A DNA stretch of 64,000 nucleotides from Amycolatopsis keratiniphila subsp. keratiniphila (GCF_001620365.2 NZ_LQMT02000023.1:182329-246328); one strand, 5' to 3'; counted from the stretch's first letter, positions 33,431 to 41,619 are shown. The notes: generated from the letters alone by a model not told the origin. Numbers and translations are program-made.

Positions 33431-34972
33431 CTAACGGGCGACCAGCAGGAGTGCGGCCGGTGAGACCGTCACCACCAGTCCGACCAGCACCGCGAGCACC
33501 AGGGTCTGCAGATCCTCCGCCTTGCGGATCTTCCGGACGATCCACACCAGCGCGACGATCACCAGCAACGCGGCGACCAGCGCGGCGGCGGGAAGGTTCA
33601 CCCACAGCCAGTTGAAGCCCAGCCAGACCGCGGCGCCGCCGACGACGCCGAGCGCGAGCTGACCGGCCAGCGCCAGCCACTGCTTCCCCGGCGAGGCCTT
33701 CTCGGCGGGCGCCGCGGGCTCGAGGTCCTCGGCGGCCTCCTCGGCCTGGTCGTCGTCGTAGTCGTCCTCGTACTCGTCCGCGCGGTAGCCGTAGTCGTCG
33801 CGGCCGAAGTCCGGGCCGCCGTCCGGATACGCCGGGTCGGCGAACTCGCGCTCGTACTCGTCGAGGTTGTCCTGACGGTCACGGTCGTCGAGGGAGTGCG
33901 GCGGCACGAAGGGCATCGGCGCGGGATGCCCCATGGTCGGGGGGCCTCCGTCGAACGGGTCGGGTTCGGGCTCGGGGTCCGGCTCGACGGGCGCGACCGG
34001 GGGCGGTACCGGCGGGATGCCGCCGATCTCGGTGTCCTCGGACTGCACCTTCTGCCTGCGCTTGCGCCAGCCGGCGAGCCCGGCGGGCGGTGCCGCCGAC
34101 GCGGAGGATTCCACGGGGGGCTCGGGTTCGGGCGCGGCCTCTTCGCCGACCGCGGCGAACTGTTCGGTGCTCGGCTCGGCCTTCGGCTGGGGTGGCCGGG
34201 CGGCCGGACGACGGCGCCGCGCCGGCTGGGCGGGCGGCGTCGCGAAAGCACCGCTGGCCATCGGTCCCAGCTGGTCCTGGACGTCTTCGGCCGGGGCGTC
34301 GAGGCCACCGTCGAGCCTCGCGGAGAGCCCCGAAGAAGGGGGCCCGGCGGGCGGCTCGGGACGGCGGCGGACCGGCGGCACCGCGCCGCGGGTCTCCTCC
34401 TGGCCCGGTGGCCGCGGACGGCCGCGCGGGGGCAGGCCCTCGGAGTCCGGCGGACGCTGCTGGTAGCCGGACTGCTCCTGCGGCGGCGTCGGCCGCACGA
34501 ACTGACCCGACTGCTGGGGCGGGCGCTGCTGGTAACCGCTCTGCTCCGGCGGCGGCGTGGGCCGCACGAACTGACCGGATTGCTGCGGCGGACGTTGCTG
34601 ATAGCCGCTCTGCTCCTGCGGCGGGCGCACCGGCGGCGTCTGCCTGGTCGGGGCGTTCGGCGGCACCGGCAGCGGCGCGGAGTCCTGCTGCGGCTGCGGG
34701 AGCGGACGCGCTCCGGAGTCTTGCGGGCGCGCGCGGCGCGGGGGACGGTTGGCAGGCGGCGGGGTGTCGCCGGACACCCTGTCGATGATCGCCTGCGGCG
34801 CGGTGTCGCTCACCGACGGCGCGCGCCGTCCGCGAGTGGTCTCGGGAGCGTCGTCCTCGTCGTCGGCCGCGCGGCGTCGCCTGCGGCGCCCGCCTTCGGG
34901 CTGGGCTCCATGCTGCGCCAGCAGCTCCGCCACGGTCTTCTGTGGCTGGCCGCTCTCTGTCTCGTCCGTCAT
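33431..34972 (-). CDS. Pro/Gln-rich membrane protein with tandem 22-residue repeats (Rv0497-like)
   Basis: 513 residues. A conserved N-terminus (KTVAELLAQHGAQPEGGRRR) is followed by a long disordered region rich in Pro, Gln, Arg and acidic residues. Within it the unit EQSGYQQRPPQQSGQFVRP recurs, two full copies and a partial third. Three closely spaced transmembrane helices form the end (about 435-510). It resembles mycobacterial Rv0497 but is much longer because of the repeat region. Function unknown; an envelope or divisome scaffold is only a guess. It lies between ppx and the isomerase gene. Confidence 0.78.
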   Translation of the reverse strand: MTDETESGQPQKTVAELLAQHGAQPEGGRRRRRRAADDEDDAPETTRGRRAPSVSDTAPQAIIDRVSGDTPPPANRPPRRARPQDSGARPLPQPQQDSAPLPVPPNAPTRQTPPVRPPQEQSGYQQRPPQQSGQFVRPTPPPEQSGYQQRPPQQSGQFVRPTPPQEQSGYQQRPPDSEGLPPRGRPRPPGQEETRGAVPPVRRRPEPPAGPPSSGLSARLDGGLDAPAEDVQDQLGPMASGAFATPPAQPARRRRPAARPPQPKAEPSTEQFAAVGEEAAPEPEPPVESSASAAPPAGLAGWRKRRQKVQSEDTEIGGIPPVPPPVAPVEPDPEPEPDPFDGGPPTMGHPAPMPFVPPHSLDDRDRQDNLDEYEREFADPAYPDGGPDFGRDDYGYRADEYEDDYDDDQAEEAAEDLEPAAPAEKASPGKQWLALAGQLALGVVGGAAVWLGFNWLWVNLPAAALVAALLVIVALVWIVRKIRKAEDLQTLVLAVLVGLVVTVSPAALLLVAR

Positions 34973-35077
34973 ACCGTGCTGTCCAATGCGCGCTCCAGCC
35001 GTTGCGAACCGGCACGCGACGGGGCATCGGCGGCGTCGCGCGCGCTATCCACCGTCATCCGCATTTCCGTCACCTCT

Positions 35078-36067
35078 TCACCGTGCCCGTTCTCCGTCGA
35101 CTAAGTCCAGTCGGGCGCTGCCGCCCACAGTCTCGTCCGCACCGTTCGAATGGTCCAGCCGTCGAAGGATGACACCTTCTCGCAGCGCCCACGGACAGAT
35201 CTCCAGTTCTTCCAGGGAAAGCGCCCGCATGGTGGCTTGTGCGACGAGCGCGCCGGCCACCAGCTGATGCGACCTGCTCGCGCTGACCCCCTCGAGCTGG
35301 GCCAGGTCCTGTGCGGTCATCCGGGAGATGAACGCGATGAGCTGGCGCAACGCGGTGTCGGTCAGGGTACGGCGCACATGCGGCCCGCTGGCCGACGGCG
35401 CCGCTCCGGTCAGCCGGGCGAGCGACCGGAACGTCTTCGAGGTCGCCACGACACGATCGGGTTCACCCAATTTGGCGACCTTCTTCGCGAGCGGGGCGAG
35501 TTGTTCTTCGAGCCACACCGAAGTCGCGATGAGCTCCGAGCGGGACGGCGGGTCGTTCTGGAACCGCGTCCGGGTGGTCCGGCCCGCGCCCAAGGGCAGC
35601 GATTCGGCCAGGTCCGGCTCCTCGTCGCGGCCCATCGCGACCTCGAGCGAGCCGCCGCCGATGTCGAGCACGAGCAGTTTGCCCGCCGACCAGCCGAACC
35701 AGCGGCGGACGGCGAGGAAGGTGAGCCGGGACTCGTCGATCCCGGAAAGCACCTGGAGTTCGACTCCGGTCTGTTCCTGGACCTTCGCCAGCACCTTCGG
35801 GGCGTTCTTGGCTTCGCGGACCGCGGAGGTGGCGAACGCCATGACCTCTTCGCAGCCCAGCCGGGCCGCCGCCGCCTTCGCCGATTCGACCGCGCGGACG
35901 AGGCTGTCCGCGCCCGCGCGGCTCAGGTCGCCGTTGCGGGTGATCTGCTCAGCGAGGCGGAGGACGGCCTTTTCGGAATGCATCGGGGTCGGGTGGGCGC
36001 CACGGTGGGCGTCGACCACGAGCAGGTGGACGGTGTTGGAACCGACGTCGAGTACCCCTAGGCGCAC
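35078..36067 (-). CDS. Ppx/GppA family phosphatase
   Basis: 329 residues of the ASKHA ATPase fold. The first phosphate loop is VLDVGSNTVHLLVVDAHRG and the second is LVLDIGGGSLEVAMGRDEE. The family hydrolyses polyphosphate or the pentaphosphate of pppGpp; the short actinobacterial form (Rv0496) acts as an exopolyphosphatase. A location next to senX3-regX3, the phosphate-sensing pair, fits polyphosphate metabolism. TACCGT (minus strand, 36076-36081) lies 8 nt before the GTG start, so the mRNA may be leaderless. Confidence 0.88.
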   Translation of the reverse strand: MRLGVLDVGSNTVHLLVVDAHRGAHPTPMHSEKAVLRLAEQITRNGDLSRAGADSLVRAVESAKAAAARLGCEEVMAFATSAVREAKNAPKVLAKVQEQTGVELQVLSGIDESRLTFLAVRRWFGWSAGKLLVLDIGGGSLEVAMGRDEEPDLAESLPLGAGRTTRTRFQNDPPSRSELIATSVWLEEQLAPLAKKVAKLGEPDRVVATSKTFRSLARLTGAAPSASGPHVRRTLTDTALRQLIAFISRMTAQDLAQLEGVSASRSHQLVAGALVAQATMRALSLEELEICPWALREGVILRRLDHSNGADETVGGSARLDLVDGERAR

Positions 36068-36397
36068 GAGCGTCTACGGTACCCGCCCCCACATCAGGTC
36101 ACGAAACCGTAACCGTGATCTGTATCGCACGGTCCGCCCGTGAAGGCCTCTTACCCGATCGACCATCGGCGAAGGCAGTCGTGATCTCGCAGCGCTCGGT
36201 CCCGAACTCGATCTCCGAACGGGCAGACAGCAGGAGGCTTGACCTGGACGAATGGTGTCCACAAAGGACACTTTCCGACAGGCAAATGTCCGTTTGATGC
36301 CTATTCGTACCGTTTCCGATGGGGTCGTGAGTGTTTTTGGTCGTTCTAACGACCAAAAACACTCACGACCCCTTGACCACTTTGCCGGGCCTTCAGC
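36068..36397. other. 330-bp gap between ppx and regX3
   Basis: No gene is seen. The end near ppx holds its candidate promoter (TACCGT, minus strand). The end near regX3 holds the perfect GTCGTGAGTG-family hairpin at 36321-36372. Nothing else was recognised in between. Confidence 0.7.
36321..36372. terminator. GTCGTGAGTG-family hairpin, copy 2, after regX3
   Basis: A perfect 25-bp stem (36321-36345 with 36348-36372) around loop CT. Beyond the family core the arm starts with four G. It lies 25 bp past the regX3 stop, so it is the likely senX3-regX3 terminator. It matches the copy at 11586-11631 almost base for base. Confidence 0.78.
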
Positions 36398-37087
36398 TCA
36401 CGTCTCGAACTTGTAGCCCAAGCCCCGGACGGTGACCAGATGCCGGGGCGAGCCCGGGTCCGGCTCGATCTTCGACCGCAGCCGCTTCACGTGGACGTCG
36501 AGCGTCTTGGTGTCGCCGACGTAGTCCGCGCCCCACACCCGGTCGATCAGCTGCCCGCGGGTGAGCACGCGGCCCACGTTGCGCAGCAGGTACTCGAGCA
36601 GGTCGAACTCCTTGAGCGGCAAGGAGACCTCCTGGCCGTCGACGGTCACCACGTGCCGCTCGACGTCCATCCGCACCGGCCCGGCGGTCAGCACGAGCGG
36701 GGCGAGGTCGCCTTCGGAGCCCGGCTCGCCGCCGCGGCGCAGCACCGCGCGCACCCGCGCGATGAGCTCACGGGCCGAGTACGGCTTGGTGACGTAGTCG
36801 TCGGCGCCCAGTTCCAGCCCGACGACCTTGTCGATCTCGCTGTCGCGCGCGGTCACCATGATCACCGGTACCGCGGAACGCTGCCTGAGCTGCTTGCAGA
36901 CGTCGGTGCCGCTCATGCCGGGGAGCATGAGGTCGAGCAGGACGATGTCGGCGCCGTTGCGGTCGAACTCCTCGAGCGCCTGCTGCCCCGTCACGGCGAC
37001 GGCGGCGGTGAAGCCCTCCTTGCGGAGCAAGAACGCGAGCGGGTCGGCGAACGACTCTTCGTCCTCGACGATGAGAACCCTCGTCAC
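36398..37087 (-). CDS. regX3: response regulator RegX3
   Basis: 229 residues, OmpR/PhoB family. The receiver domain has the phosphorylation site D52 (IVLLDLMLPG) and the switch lysine K101 (YVTKPYSAREL). The C-terminal winged helix has LKEFDLLEYLLRNVGRVLTR and DVHVKRLRSKIE. With SenX3 it controls the response to phosphate limitation. GTG 37087 overlaps the senX3 stop by 4 nt and has GGAGG upstream; the longer frame to 37264 is shadow. Confidence 0.93.
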   Translation of the reverse strand: MTRVLIVEDEESFADPLAFLLRKEGFTAAVAVTGQQALEEFDRNGADIVLLDLMLPGMSGTDVCKQLRQRSAVPVIMVTARDSEIDKVVGLELGADDYVTKPYSARELIARVRAVLRRGGEPGSEGDLAPLVLTAGPVRMDVERHVVTVDGQEVSLPLKEFDLLEYLLRNVGRVLTRGQLIDRVWGADYVGDTKTLDVHVKRLRSKIEPDPGSPRHLVTVRGLGYKFET

Positions 37088-38316
37088 AGGTTTCCTCCAT
37101 GGTCGGGGCTTTCTTGCCCTGTTGCCACGAGACGGGGTGTCCGCTCGGGGGTCTTCTCCGGCCGGGACACCGGCGGAGCCTGTTTCACGGGCGCGGCCGG
37201 TTCGGCGGGGATGTGCGCGGGGATGCGCAGGGTGAAGGTCGACCCGGTGCCGGGACGGCTCCACAGGCCGACCGAACCGCCGTGGTTGGCGGCCACGTGC
37301 TTGACGATCGCCAGGCCCAGCCCGGTGCCGCCGGTCGCCCGCGACCGCGCCTTGTCCGCGCGGTAGAACCGCTCGAAGACGCGCTGCTGCTCGTCCTCGG
37401 CGATCCCGATGCCGCGGTCGGTCACCGCGATCTCGACCTTGCCGTCGACCAGCCGCCTGCTGATCGACACCGGGCTGCCCGCCGGCGAGTACGCGACCGC
37501 GTTCTCCAGCAGGTTCGACAGCGCGGTGACCATCAGCGTCCGGTCGCCCTCGATGAGCAGCCCGCTGGCCGCGTCGGTGGTGATGGTGATCTCGGCCGAT
37601 TCCGCCGAAAGCGTCGTCCGGCCGAGCGCCTCGCGGACCACGGCGTCGACCTCGACGACGTTCAGGTCGGGCAGCCGCTCGGCGCCCTGCAGCCGCGACA
37701 GCGCGATCAGCTCGGTGACGAGTTGGCCGAGCCGGGTCGATTCGCGGAGGATCTTGCCGCCGAAGCGGCGGACCTCCTCGGTGTCCTCCGCGGCGTCGAG
37801 GACGGCCTCGGTGAGCAGCGCGATCGCGCCCACCGGCGTCTTCAGCTCGTGGCTCACGTTCGCGACGAAGTCACGCCGGACGGCTTCGAGCCGGATCGCC
37901 TCGGAGTGGTCGACGGCCTCGACCACGGTGAACCCGTCGCCGAGCGGACGGACCTCGCCGAGGACGGCCTCGGGCTGGCGGCCCCTCGCCTCCAGCGGGG
38001 AAAGGTCGATCTCCATCGGCTCGTCGGTCTCGACCACCTGCTCGGCGGCCTTGCGGGCCCGCGGATCGGCCTGGTTGACCTTCACCAGTCCCAGCTCGTA
38101 GGCGCGCGGGTTGTGCAGGACCATGTCGCCGAACTTGTTGAGCACGACGACGCCGTTGTTGCTGGACCGCACGAGGCGTTCCAGCAGTTCGGCCACGGTG
38201 GGACCGGTCGGTCGCCGCTCCTCGCGGCGGGCGCGGCCCCTCGCGATCAGGAAGCCGAAAACCACACCGACGATCAGTCCGCCGACGGCCAGGGCGAGTG
38301 CAACAGGCGTGGTCAC
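37084..38316 (-). CDS. senX3: sensor histidine kinase SenX3
   Basis: 410 residues. One clear N-terminal transmembrane helix (about 5-26) is followed by a PAS-like domain (about 45-145). Then come the H box with H156 (FVANVSHELKTPVGAI), the N box (LLENAVAYSPAG) and the G boxes (DRGIGIAEDE, GGTGLGLAIVKHVAANHGG). It is the kinase of the phosphate-responsive pair with RegX3. On the minus strand TACGAT (38323-38328) lies 6 nt before the GTG, so translation may be leaderless. Confidence 0.92.
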   Translation of the reverse strand: MTTPVALALAVGGLIVGVVFGFLIARGRARREERRPTGPTVAELLERLVRSSNNGVVVLNKFGDMVLHNPRAYELGLVKVNQADPRARKAAEQVVETDEPMEIDLSPLEARGRQPEAVLGEVRPLGDGFTVVEAVDHSEAIRLEAVRRDFVANVSHELKTPVGAIALLTEAVLDAAEDTEEVRRFGGKILRESTRLGQLVTELIALSRLQGAERLPDLNVVEVDAVVREALGRTTLSAESAEITITTDAASGLLIEGDRTLMVTALSNLLENAVAYSPAGSPVSISRRLVDGKVEIAVTDRGIGIAEDEQQRVFERFYRADKARSRATGGTGLGLAIVKHVAANHGGSVGLWSRPGTGSTFTLRIPAHIPAEPAAPVKQAPPVSRPEKTPERTPRLVATGQESPDHGGNL

Positions 38317-38322
38317 AGGGGA

Positions 38323-38328
38323 ATCGTA
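38323..38328 (-). promoter_or_regulatory. candidate -10 of senX3-regX3
   Basis: TACGAT on the minus strand, 6 nt before GTG 38316, fits an actinobacterial TAnnnT -10 for a leaderless message. The 272-bp divergent gap to the HTH gene also contains TCACCCGAACC near 38468, weakly like a PHO-box half. Confidence 0.35.
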
Positions 38329-38588
38329 AGCGCGCGGGTAGTCTTTTGGCCTAGTCCCGGCCGCGTACTCGTGATGCCTATGACACCTGGGGACACCCTG
38401 TTCGCCTGCAGGTCAGCCGCCGTTCACGTGACCGATCCCCGGCCGAGATCTCCTGGGTGAGGCGGGTCACCCGAACCGGGGACATCGTCGCCGTGTGATG
38501 CCCGGATCCCGACTTTCGTCGTGATTATCCGCGGGCGAATAGCGACGTTCCCGTCACAGCCCCCGGGGAATGTTGGAAGACTGTCGCC

Positions 38589-39236
38589 GTGGAACTCGTC
38601 AGTGACATCTCCCTGATTCGCGGAGAAGAAGAGCTGTTCGACCGGACGGCTCATCTGTTCGTCGCGGCGACCGACATCGCGTGCGCGGCCGACGACCTCT
38701 ACACCTGGGCGCTTTCGCGGCCGTCGCTCACGCGGCAGGGCGAACGGCTGGTGCACGGCAAGCGGATCCGCAAGCTGTACCGCCCCGGTGTCCTGCTGAA
38801 CGAGCAGACCGCGCAGCACCTGCACCGTCTCTCCGGTCTCGGCGCGCAGATCCGGATCGGCACCGAGGAGATCAACGAGACGATCCTGCTCGACGAGCGG
38901 GTCGCGATCATGGCGGGCGACGAGGGCAAGGCGGTGCGCTCGTACAGCGTCATCTCGCGCCCCGAGCTGGTGCAGGGCATCCTTTCGCTGTTCGAAACCG
39001 CCTGGCGGGCGTCCGCCACCCTGGAGACGTTCGACGCGCGGTTCGCCGACATCCGGATGGAGGCACCGCAGATCCTCGAGTTCCTGACCACCGGCTGCAA
39101 GGACGAGAAGGCCGCGAAGAGCCTCGGCATGGGCGTGCGCACCTATCAGCGCCGCGTCTCGGAGCTGCTGGTCGCGCTCGGCGTGACATCGCGGCTGCAG
39201 GTCGACGCGCGGGCACGGGAACTCGGTCTCCTGTGA
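38589..39236 (+). CDS. helix-turn-helix transcriptional regulator
   Basis: 215 residues. The N-terminal 140 residues (LFDRTAHLFVAATDIACAAD, IRKLYRPGVLLNEQT, ETILLDERVAIMAGDEG) look like the C-terminal sensor part of TrmB/phospholipase-D-like regulators. A LuxR-like HTH ends the protein (GCKDEKAAKSLGMGVRTYQR, RVSELLVALGVTSR). The effector is unknown. It is divergent from senX3. Its stop overlaps the start of the following lipoprotein gene by 4 nt (GTGA), so regulator and lipoprotein are likely coupled. Confidence 0.8.
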   Translation: MELVSDISLIRGEEELFDRTAHLFVAATDIACAADDLYTWALSRPSLTRQGERLVHGKRIRKLYRPGVLLNEQTAQHLHRLSGLGAQIRIGTEEINETILLDERVAIMAGDEGKAVRSYSVISRPELVQGILSLFETAWRASATLETFDARFADIRMEAPQILEFLTTGCKDEKAAKSLGMGVRTYQRRVSELLVALGVTSRLQVDARARELGLL

Positions 39237-40150
39237 AGCGCTGGGCAGGGCTGGCCGTGCTGCTCGCGCTCGCGGGCTGCACCACCACGGTCTCCGGTAC
39301 CGCCCGGCCCGAACCGGAGACCCCGCCGTCGAACATCGCGCTGGTCGATCCGGCGAAGACGGCGTCGGTGCTCGCGGCGGTGAAGACGGCCGCCGAAGCG
39401 ACGTTCTCCTACGACAGCACGGCCGTGCCCGCCTACGAGAAGGCGCTCGCCGACCACCTGACGCCGGGCGCGCGCGACGAGCTGGCGAAGCTGTTCGCCG
39501 AGGTCCGGAAATCGGCCGAGCCGGTCAAGCTCGTGACCAGGGTGATCCTCTCGGCGGCGGTCGAGCAGACACCGGACAAGGCCCGGGTGCTGACCATCCT
39601 TGACCAGAGCAGCACCAGGGCCGGTGCCACCAGCAAGGGCGTCGCGTCGGTGCTGCTCGTGACCGTCCGCGAGGGTGACCGCTGGCGGATCGGCGAGATC
39701 AAGGTGAACCCGGCGGACACGCCGCCCGCGGCGGAGAAGCCGGGCGCGGGTGACCGGGTGTTCGCGCGGGTGCGGGATTCCGCGCGGGACGGTGCCCTGC
39801 GTGTCGCGGAAGCCCTGCTGAACGTGAATCCGGCCGACCCCGAAGGCACGTACGCCCGCTACGAGTCCGTGTCGACCGGGCAGTTGTTGACCCAGTTCCA
39901 GCAGGACAAGGCGGGGCGGCTGAACCAGATCCGGTCCGGGGGCACGAAGGCGTCGCTGGCGCCGAACCCGGCCACCGCGGTCATGGAGGTCGTGGACGAC
40001 AAGGCGAGCGTGCTGCTCTTCGCGACGTCGGACGTCACGGACGCGGCCGGGCAGACGACGAAGAAGTACCTGCCGCTCGTCCTGCGTCTCCAGCGGCTGC
40101 CCGAGGGCTGGAAGGCGGCGGGCGTCGAGTCGGTCCAAGCCCTCCCCTGA
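39233..40150 (+). CDS. lipoprotein of unknown function
   Basis: 305 residues. A lipoprotein signal ends at LLALAGC, followed by a Pro/Thr linker. Two stretches of about 120 residues (about 40-150 and 160-300) may be tandem NTF2-like domains, as in Mce-associated proteins; the similarity is only in pattern. The GTG start overlaps the HTH stop by 4 nt. The frame is also open upstream to 38681, but that is HTH-gene shadow. It converges on gpmA. Confidence 0.72.
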   Translation: MKRWAGLAVLLALAGCTTTVSGTARPEPETPPSNIALVDPAKTASVLAAVKTAAEATFSYDSTAVPAYEKALADHLTPGARDELAKLFAEVRKSAEPVKLVTRVILSAAVEQTPDKARVLTILDQSSTRAGATSKGVASVLLVTVREGDRWRIGEIKVNPADTPPAAEKPGAGDRVFARVRDSARDGALRVAEALLNVNPADPEGTYARYESVSTGQLLTQFQQDKAGRLNQIRSGGTKASLAPNPATAVMEVVDDKASVLLFATSDVTDAAGQTTKKYLPLVLRLQRLPEGWKAAGVESVQALP

Positions 40151-40163
40151 CGCCCTGCCCCGG

Positions 40164-40220
40164 ATGTCATGAAAGGGTCGTTCAGGACGAAAAACGTCCT
40201 GAACGACCCTTTCATGACAT
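40164..40220. terminator. 26-bp perfect hairpin between convergent genes (TGAAnG family)
   Basis: Arms 40164-40189 and 40195-40220 pair perfectly around loop AAAAA. Each arm contains the unit TGAAAGGGTCGTTCA or its complement. It sits 13 bp past the lipoprotein stop and 16 bp past the gpmA stop, so it can serve both convergent genes. No U-tract. Confidence 0.8.
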
Positions 40221-40236
40221 TTGGTACCGGAGCGCG

Positions 40237-40986
40237 CTACCGGCCCTGGTTCGCCACGGCGGCCGCGGCTTCCTTGGCGGCCTCCGGGTCCAGGTAGGTC
40301 CCGCCCACGGTGACCGGCTTGAGGTCTTCGGTGAGGTCGTAGCGCAGCGGGATGCCGGTCGGGATGTTGAGCCCGGCGATCGCGTCGTCGGAGATGCCGT
40401 CGAGGTGCTTCACCAGCGCCCGCAGCGAGTTCCCGTGCGCGGCGACGAGCACGGTCTTGCCCGCGCGCAGATCCGGCACGATCTCGGACTCCCAGTACGG
40501 CAGCAGCCGCGCCACGACGTCCTTGAGGCATTCGGTCAGCGGGGCGGCGTCGCCGAGGTCGGCGTAGCGCGCGTCGCCCACCTGGCTGAACTCGTCGGCC
40601 GGGTCGATCGGCGGCGGCGGGGTGTCGTAGGAGCGGCGCCAGAGCATGAACTGCTCCTCGCCGAACTCGTCGAGGGTCTGCTTCTTGTTCTTGCCCTGGA
40701 GCGCGCCGTAGTGGCGCTCGTTGAGGCGCCAGTCGCGCTTCACCGGGATCCAGTGCCGGTCGGCGGCGTCGAGCGCCAGGTTGGCGGTCGAGATCGCGCG
40801 GCGCATCAGCGAGGTGTGCACGACATCCGGCAGCAGGCCGGACTCCGCGAGCAGCTGCCCGCCCTTGCGCGCCTCCTGCTCGCCCTGCTCCGACAGCGGC
40901 ACGTCCACCCAGCCGGTGAACAGGTTTTCGGCGTTCCATGTGCTCTGCCCGTGACGCAGCAGCACCAGAGTCCCAAGCTCAGCCAT
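40237..40986 (-). CDS. gpmA: 2,3-bisphosphoglycerate-dependent phosphoglycerate mutase
   Basis: 249 residues. The phosphohistidine motif is LVLLRHGQSTWNAENLFTGW, the mid motif RRAISTANLAL with ERHYGALQG follows, and the second histidine lies in VLVAAHGNSLRALVKHLDG. It interconverts 3- and 2-phosphoglycerate in glycolysis. The mycobacterial counterpart (gpm1, Rv0489) likewise lies next to senX3-regX3. The ATG start is unambiguous. Confidence 0.95.
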   Translation of the reverse strand: MAELGTLVLLRHGQSTWNAENLFTGWVDVPLSEQGEQEARKGGQLLAESGLLPDVVHTSLMRRAISTANLALDAADRHWIPVKRDWRLNERHYGALQGKNKKQTLDEFGEEQFMLWRRSYDTPPPPIDPADEFSQVGDARYADLGDAAPLTECLKDVVARLLPYWESEIVPDLRAGKTVLVAAHGNSLRALVKHLDGISDDAIAGLNIPTGIPLRYDLTEDLKPVTVGGTYLDPEAAKEAAAAVANQGR

Positions 40987-41160
40987 GGGGTTCAGCCTGC
41001 CAGAGTGAGCGGAAGCGCCGGTCAGAGGGCCGCGCTTGGCTTTATTTCTACGGAGAGTGCGTTACCCGCGAGTAACACCTTCACCCGTCCAGAAGACGGG
41101 TCGCCAACAAGTCCCGATCCCCGGAAAACAGGCTGCACTCCGTTATCCCGGTTTTCGAAG

Positions 41161-41188
41161 TTCACTCGAACGGAGTAACCGGTAGTCT
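41161..41188 (+). promoter_or_regulatory. candidate promoter of the 6C RNA
   Basis: TTCACT at 41161-41166 and TAGTCT at 41183-41188 are 16 bp apart. The -10 is good and the -35 fair. Transcription would start near 41195 and end at the terminator at 41423. Confidence 0.4.
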
Positions 41189-41264
41189 TGTGATTACAGG
41201 TGGAGATCTGACAGGTTGACTAAGTCCCGCGCGGCCGGATTCCACGCACTCCCCGGCTCGACGC

Positions 41265-41424
41265 GGGTGACGACCGCGACTCGTCTCCCCCCTGCCGAGT
41301 CGCGGCGCCCGCCGGCCCCGTTGGCATCCCCCTCGTCACCGGGTCCACCTTGGCGGGAACTTCAGCGGGGCGGCTCGAGATCGCGACTCCCCCCTCCCTC
41401 GAGCCGTCCCGCCTGTTCTTTTTC
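41265..41424 (+). ncRNA. 6C small RNA
   Basis: Two strong hairpins each carry a run of six cytosines in the loop, the hallmark of actinobacterial 6C RNA. Hairpin 1: CCGCGACTCG (41274-41283) pairs with CGAGTCGCGG (41296-41305), loop TCTCCCCCCTGC. Hairpin 2: a 14-bp stem (41366-41379 with 41398-41411, one G-U pair) with six C at 41389-41394. It is followed by TTCTTTTT at 41416-41423, making it the intrinsic terminator. The C-rich loops could pair with G-rich ribosome binding sites. The exact 5' end is unknown. The spacer between hairpins (60 nt) seems long for the family. Confidence 0.82.
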
Positions 41425-41493
41425 GGGGACCTCGTTCGCGACAGGTAGCCCCTGCCGGTGCCGGGGCGGCGGTTTGGCGTGGCCGAAGGGACG

Positions 41494-41619
41494 ACACGCG
41501 TGCTGGGATGGACGACACGCGTGATTGAGCGGACGACACTCCGGTCGCGATCGTGTCGTCCGTCCAGTCACGTGTGTCGTCCGCCGGATCACGCGTGTCG
41601 TCCGTTCAGTCACGTGACG
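41494..41619. repeat. 21-bp periodic inverted array, copy D (variant sequence)
   Basis: Half-sites of the form ACACGCGTGATT start at 41494, 41515 and 41536. Inverted ones (GATCACGCGTGT type) start at 41566, 41587 and 41608. All steps are 21 bp, with a dyad at 41546. The third base differs from the other arrays (ACAC versus ACTC) in the intact units, and the spacer reads GGACG. It lies between the 6C RNA terminator and the convergent DUF4349 gene. Confidence 0.88.

Noticed and set aside
38460..38480. PHO box for RegX3 in the senX3 upstream region
   Set aside because: Only one weak half (TCACCCGAACC) is seen and no second repeat at 11 bp, so it was not called as a site.
41216..41524. A 102-residue open frame starting TTG with a possible ribosome binding site
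   Set aside because: It runs through both 6C hairpins and the terminator, and the protein is Pro/Ser/Arg-rich without any family feature.
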